A stretch of DNA of 5,966 nt from DASWHK01 sp036398215 (GTDB taxonomy: Bacteria > Acidobacteriota > UBA890), in assembly GCA_036398215.1 (NCBI GenBank), contig DASWHK010000294.1:1-5966 (forward strand), read 5' to 3'. This document shows, one piece after another, positions 4,999 to 5,966 of this stretch (positions within the stretch are counted from its first letter, which is position 1; each line of letters begins with the position of its first letter). A program made the translations under genes and the position numbers. The notes beneath the pieces were generated by a model. It was not told the origin of the DNA. It did not search any database and worked only from the letters and a program-made list of their open reading frames with translations.

Positions 4999-5966
4999 TT
5001 GGAGCTCTTGATCATGCTGGTCGTGATGTCCTTCCTGGCGGCCCCTCTTCTGCTGATCTTCCTGGCAAGCCTGCAGGGAAAGCAGCAGCGGCTCGCAAAG
5101 CGGCAGGAGGAGCTCGATGGCGACGTTCGGGGGCTGGGCGATCGGCTTGACCAGCGGACGGCCTCGTTGAAGCGGCGCATCGCCCACCTCGAGGCGAAGC
5201 TCGGTGTCTCTCCGGAGGCAGACGTGGAGGCCGAGGCGACAACGGAGGCGGCGGTGACGGCCGCCGGCGCGGCCGCGACGGCGGCCGCAACGCCACCCGC
5301 CGTCGCCATGCCGGACAGACCGGACAGAGACGTCGTCTCGCCGGTCGCCGCGCTTGCCGCCACCGCGCGGACGCCGCGCGCCGCGCGCAAGCCGCGAGCC
5401 GGCCTTCGTCTCCCGGCCGGGACCGACTGGGAGGAGGTCATCGGCGGCGACTGGCTCAACAAGCTGGGCGCCCTGGTGCTGGTCGTGGGCATCGCCTTGC
5501 TGCTCGCCTACTCGGTCGCCCGCATGGGCCCGGCGGGCCGGGTGGGGCTGGGCATGGCGGCCAGCGCTGCGCTGCTGATCGTCGGTGTGATCAGCGAGCG
5601 GCGCGAGCAGTATCGGATCTTCGCCCAGGGCTTGATCGGCGGCGGCTGGGCGGGCCTCTACTTCACAACCTACGCGATGCACGGGCTGGAGGCGGCGCGC
5701 ATCATCGACAGCCCGGTGGCCGGGACGGCGCTGCTGCTGGGGGTCGCCGCGGGGATGGTCGCCCACTCGCTGTACTACCGCTCGCAGGCGATCACCGGGC
5801 TGGCCTACTTCATCGTCTTCGCGACGCTGGCGATCAGCCCGCTGTCGCGCTTCGCGCTGATCGCCAGCGTGCCGGCGGCCGCCTCGCTGCTGTTCGTCGC
5901 CCAGCGCTTCGGCTGGGAGCGGATGGCGATCGGCGGCCTGCTGCTCAGCTACGGATCGTTCCTGTT
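4999..5966 (+). CDS. DUF2339 multi-pass membrane protein (3' partial)
   Basis: This is an inner-membrane protein of the DUF2339 family, whose biochemical function is unknown. 322 codons are present; family members are often much longer, so most of the protein probably lies beyond the window. Residues 2-23 form a hydrophobic N-terminal helix (ELLIMLVVMSFLAAPLLLI). Residues about 26-68 are charged and heptad-like, a probable coiled coil (for example KQQRLAKRQEELD). Residues about 72-135 are a low-complexity Ala/Thr/Pro linker that becomes arginine-rich (RTPRAARKPRA, 124-134). The family hallmark follows: WEEVIGGDWLNKLGALVLVV (144-163), where the first helix of the membrane bundle begins. Further hydrophobic segments lie at about 182-198, 208-226, 238-256, 264-281, 286-301 and 309-322. 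The TTG start is chosen on the AAGGAGG site 5 bases upstream. The 282-base gap after the kinase and the TAGAAT element suggest its own promoter. The family call is firm; the role is not known. Confidence 0.9.
   Translation, partial: MELLIMLVVMSFLAAPLLLIFLASLQGKQQRLAKRQEELDGDVRGLGDRLDQRTASLKRRIAHLEAKLGVSPEADVEAEATTEAAVTAAGAAATAAATPPAVAMPDRPDRDVVSPVAALAATARTPRAARKPRAGLRLPAGTDWEEVIGGDWLNKLGALVLVVGIALLLAYSVARMGPAGRVGLGMAASAALLIVGVISERREQYRIFAQGLIGGGWAGLYFTTYAMHGLEAARIIDSPVAGTALLLGVAAGMVAHSLYYRSQAITGLAYFIVFATLAISPLSRFALIASVPAAASLLFVAQRFGWERMAIGGLLLSYGSFL

Noticed and set aside
4869..5766. Minus-strand open frames (207 and 269 codons) opposite the DUF2339 gene
   Set aside because: They overlap the DUF2339 coding region, have Ser/Arg- or Gly/Arg-rich biased composition, and lack a convincing ribosome binding site or known motif.
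1..5966. Mobile element, CRISPR array, toxin-antitoxin or phage-defence system
   Set aside because: No transposase, integrase, terminal inverted repeats, regularly spaced repeats or defence-type domains were found. All four genes are ordinary chromosomal families.

Overview
The window is a GC-rich stretch of bacterial chromosome holding four protein-coding genes, two of them cut by the window edges. The strong G/C bias at third codon positions, AGGAGG-type ribosome binding sites, a twin-arginine (Tat) leader on a HisC-like aminotransferase, a three-PAS soluble hybrid kinase and a DUF2339 membrane protein would all fit a high-GC soil or environmental lineage such as Acidobacteriota or Gemmatimonadota. 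That assignment is a guess from style. No marker gene in the window fixes the taxonomy.

Layout. Minus strand, 966 to 1 (3' end outside the window): a zinc-free MDR-superfamily oxidoreductase of the quinone oxidoreductase/VAT-1-like type, with an unusual Ala/Ser/Gly-rich insertion. Minus strand, 2194 to 1040: a fold-type I PLP aminotransferase of the histidinol-phosphate aminotransferase family with a Tat-like leader. It lies upstream of the oxidoreductase, separated by 73 bases with no visible terminator, so the two may be co-transcribed. A divergent intergenic region (2195-2454) carries a probable -10 element for the aminotransferase and an imperfect 25-base direct repeat with 61-base spacing. 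Plus strand, 2455 to 4716: a soluble hybrid sensor kinase, PAS-PAS-PAS-HisKA-HATPase-REC. A 282-base intergenic region (4717-4998) is rich in short repeats and dyads and ends in a probable -10 and a strong ribosome binding site. Plus strand, 4999 to the window end: a DUF2339 multi-pass membrane protein starting at TTG, 3' end outside the window.

The genes do not form an obvious pathway. The aminotransferase-oxidoreductase pair could be a small metabolic operon of unknown substrate. The kinase is an orphan here: no separate HPt protein or DNA-binding response regulator is visible. The DUF2339 gene seems to be its own transcription unit.

I saw no mobile element, CRISPR array, tRNA, rRNA or prophage-like gene. 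Nothing here is convincing as a wholly new system. The best leads are the export-tagged HisC-like enzyme, the insertion in the oxidoreductase, and the repeats in the divergent promoter region.
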